Source: Desulfarculus baarsii DSM 2075
GTDB taxonomy: Bacteria > Desulfobacterota > Desulfarculia > Desulfarculales > Desulfarculaceae
Assembly: GCF_000143965.1 (NCBI RefSeq)
Contig: NC_014365.1
Location: forward strand, 3,189,501-3,253,500
Direction: 5' to 3'
Length of the DNA: 64,000 nucleotides
Positions 63,976 to 64,000 of this stretch are shown in pieces (within the stretch, counting starts at the first letter, position 1; each line of letters starts with the position of its first letter). Both the position numbers and the translations under genes were made by a program. The notes under the pieces were generated by a model. It was not told the DNA's origin, did no database searches, and saw only the letters and a list, made by a program, of their open reading frames with translations.

Positions 63976-64000
63976 AAGTGCGGCTCACCACCAGAAGCCT

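Overview
The window is a GC-rich chromosomal segment from a Gram-negative, probably anaerobic bacterium. The best guess is a deltaproteobacterial / Desulfobacterota lineage, perhaps close to Desulfarculus-type organisms; this is inferred from gene content and protein flavour, not from a database comparison. Pointers are the selenocysteine factor SelB, an electron-transfer flavoprotein pair behind a FadR-like regulator, an AmmeMemoRadiSam-type radical SAM enzyme, a stand-alone CheX, zinc-type S14, S4 and L36, and an EF-Tu with a four-cysteine insert. There is no phage, IS element, CRISPR array or rRNA operon.

Layout. (1) 0-2 kb: 5' part of selB (minus), then ruvX-mltG (plus, ATGA overlap). (2) 2.1-4.8 kb: an acyl-CoA-type TetR/FadR-like regulator, etfB and etfA, with a perfect FadR-like operator between the -35 and -10 elements and a strong terminator at the end. 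(3) 4.8-12.1 kb: a second TetR gene divergent from an alpha/beta hydrolase, a NUDIX/small-protein pair, a crotonase/nitroreductase pair, and a phosphodiesterase/M48-TPR peptidase pair. (4) 12.2-16.5 kb, all minus: two tRNA-Ser genes, tatA, a small Cys-rich protein, cheX, and a tight pyrF/radC/radical-SAM cluster. (5) 16.6-18.4 kb: a pseudo-receiver/TPR protein and a DUF4019 protein. (6) 18.5-27.7 kb: a glycosylation-type locus with two tandem paralogous membrane proteins of about 900 residues (GT-C-like N half, two discoidin-like domains in the C half), a polyprenyl-phosphate-type GT2, and convergent genes for a flippase-like membrane protein and a toroidal protein. (7) 27.8-32.1 kb: tRNA-Ala, an unrecognised 561-residue protein, moaA, a DUF1992 protein and an alpha/beta hydrolase.

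(8) 32.1-64 kb, entirely minus: a fused rpoBC-str-S10-spc-alpha supercluster. In transcription order it runs secE, nusG, rplK, rplA, rplJ, rplL, rpoB, rpoC, rpsL, rpsG, fusA, tuf, rpsJ, rplC, rplD, rplW, rplB, rpsS, rplV, rpsC, rplP, rpmC, rpsQ, rplN, rplX, rplE, rpsN, rpsH, rplF, rplR, rpsE, rpmD, rplO, secY, adk, map, rpmJ, rpsM, rpsK, rpsD, rpoA, rplQ. infA is missing from its common place between map and rpmJ. Three non-coding stretches in it look regulatory: the rplA-rplJ gap, the rplL-rpoB gap, and the 413-nt rpoC-rpsL gap, which holds a promoter and attenuator-like hairpins.

The most promising unusual material is the 18.5-27.7 kb glycosylation locus and the unrecognised 561-residue protein next to it. 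Other points of note are the FadR-like operator, a degenerate receiver domain, a crotonase lacking both usual catalytic glutamates, and the Cys insert of EF-Tu.
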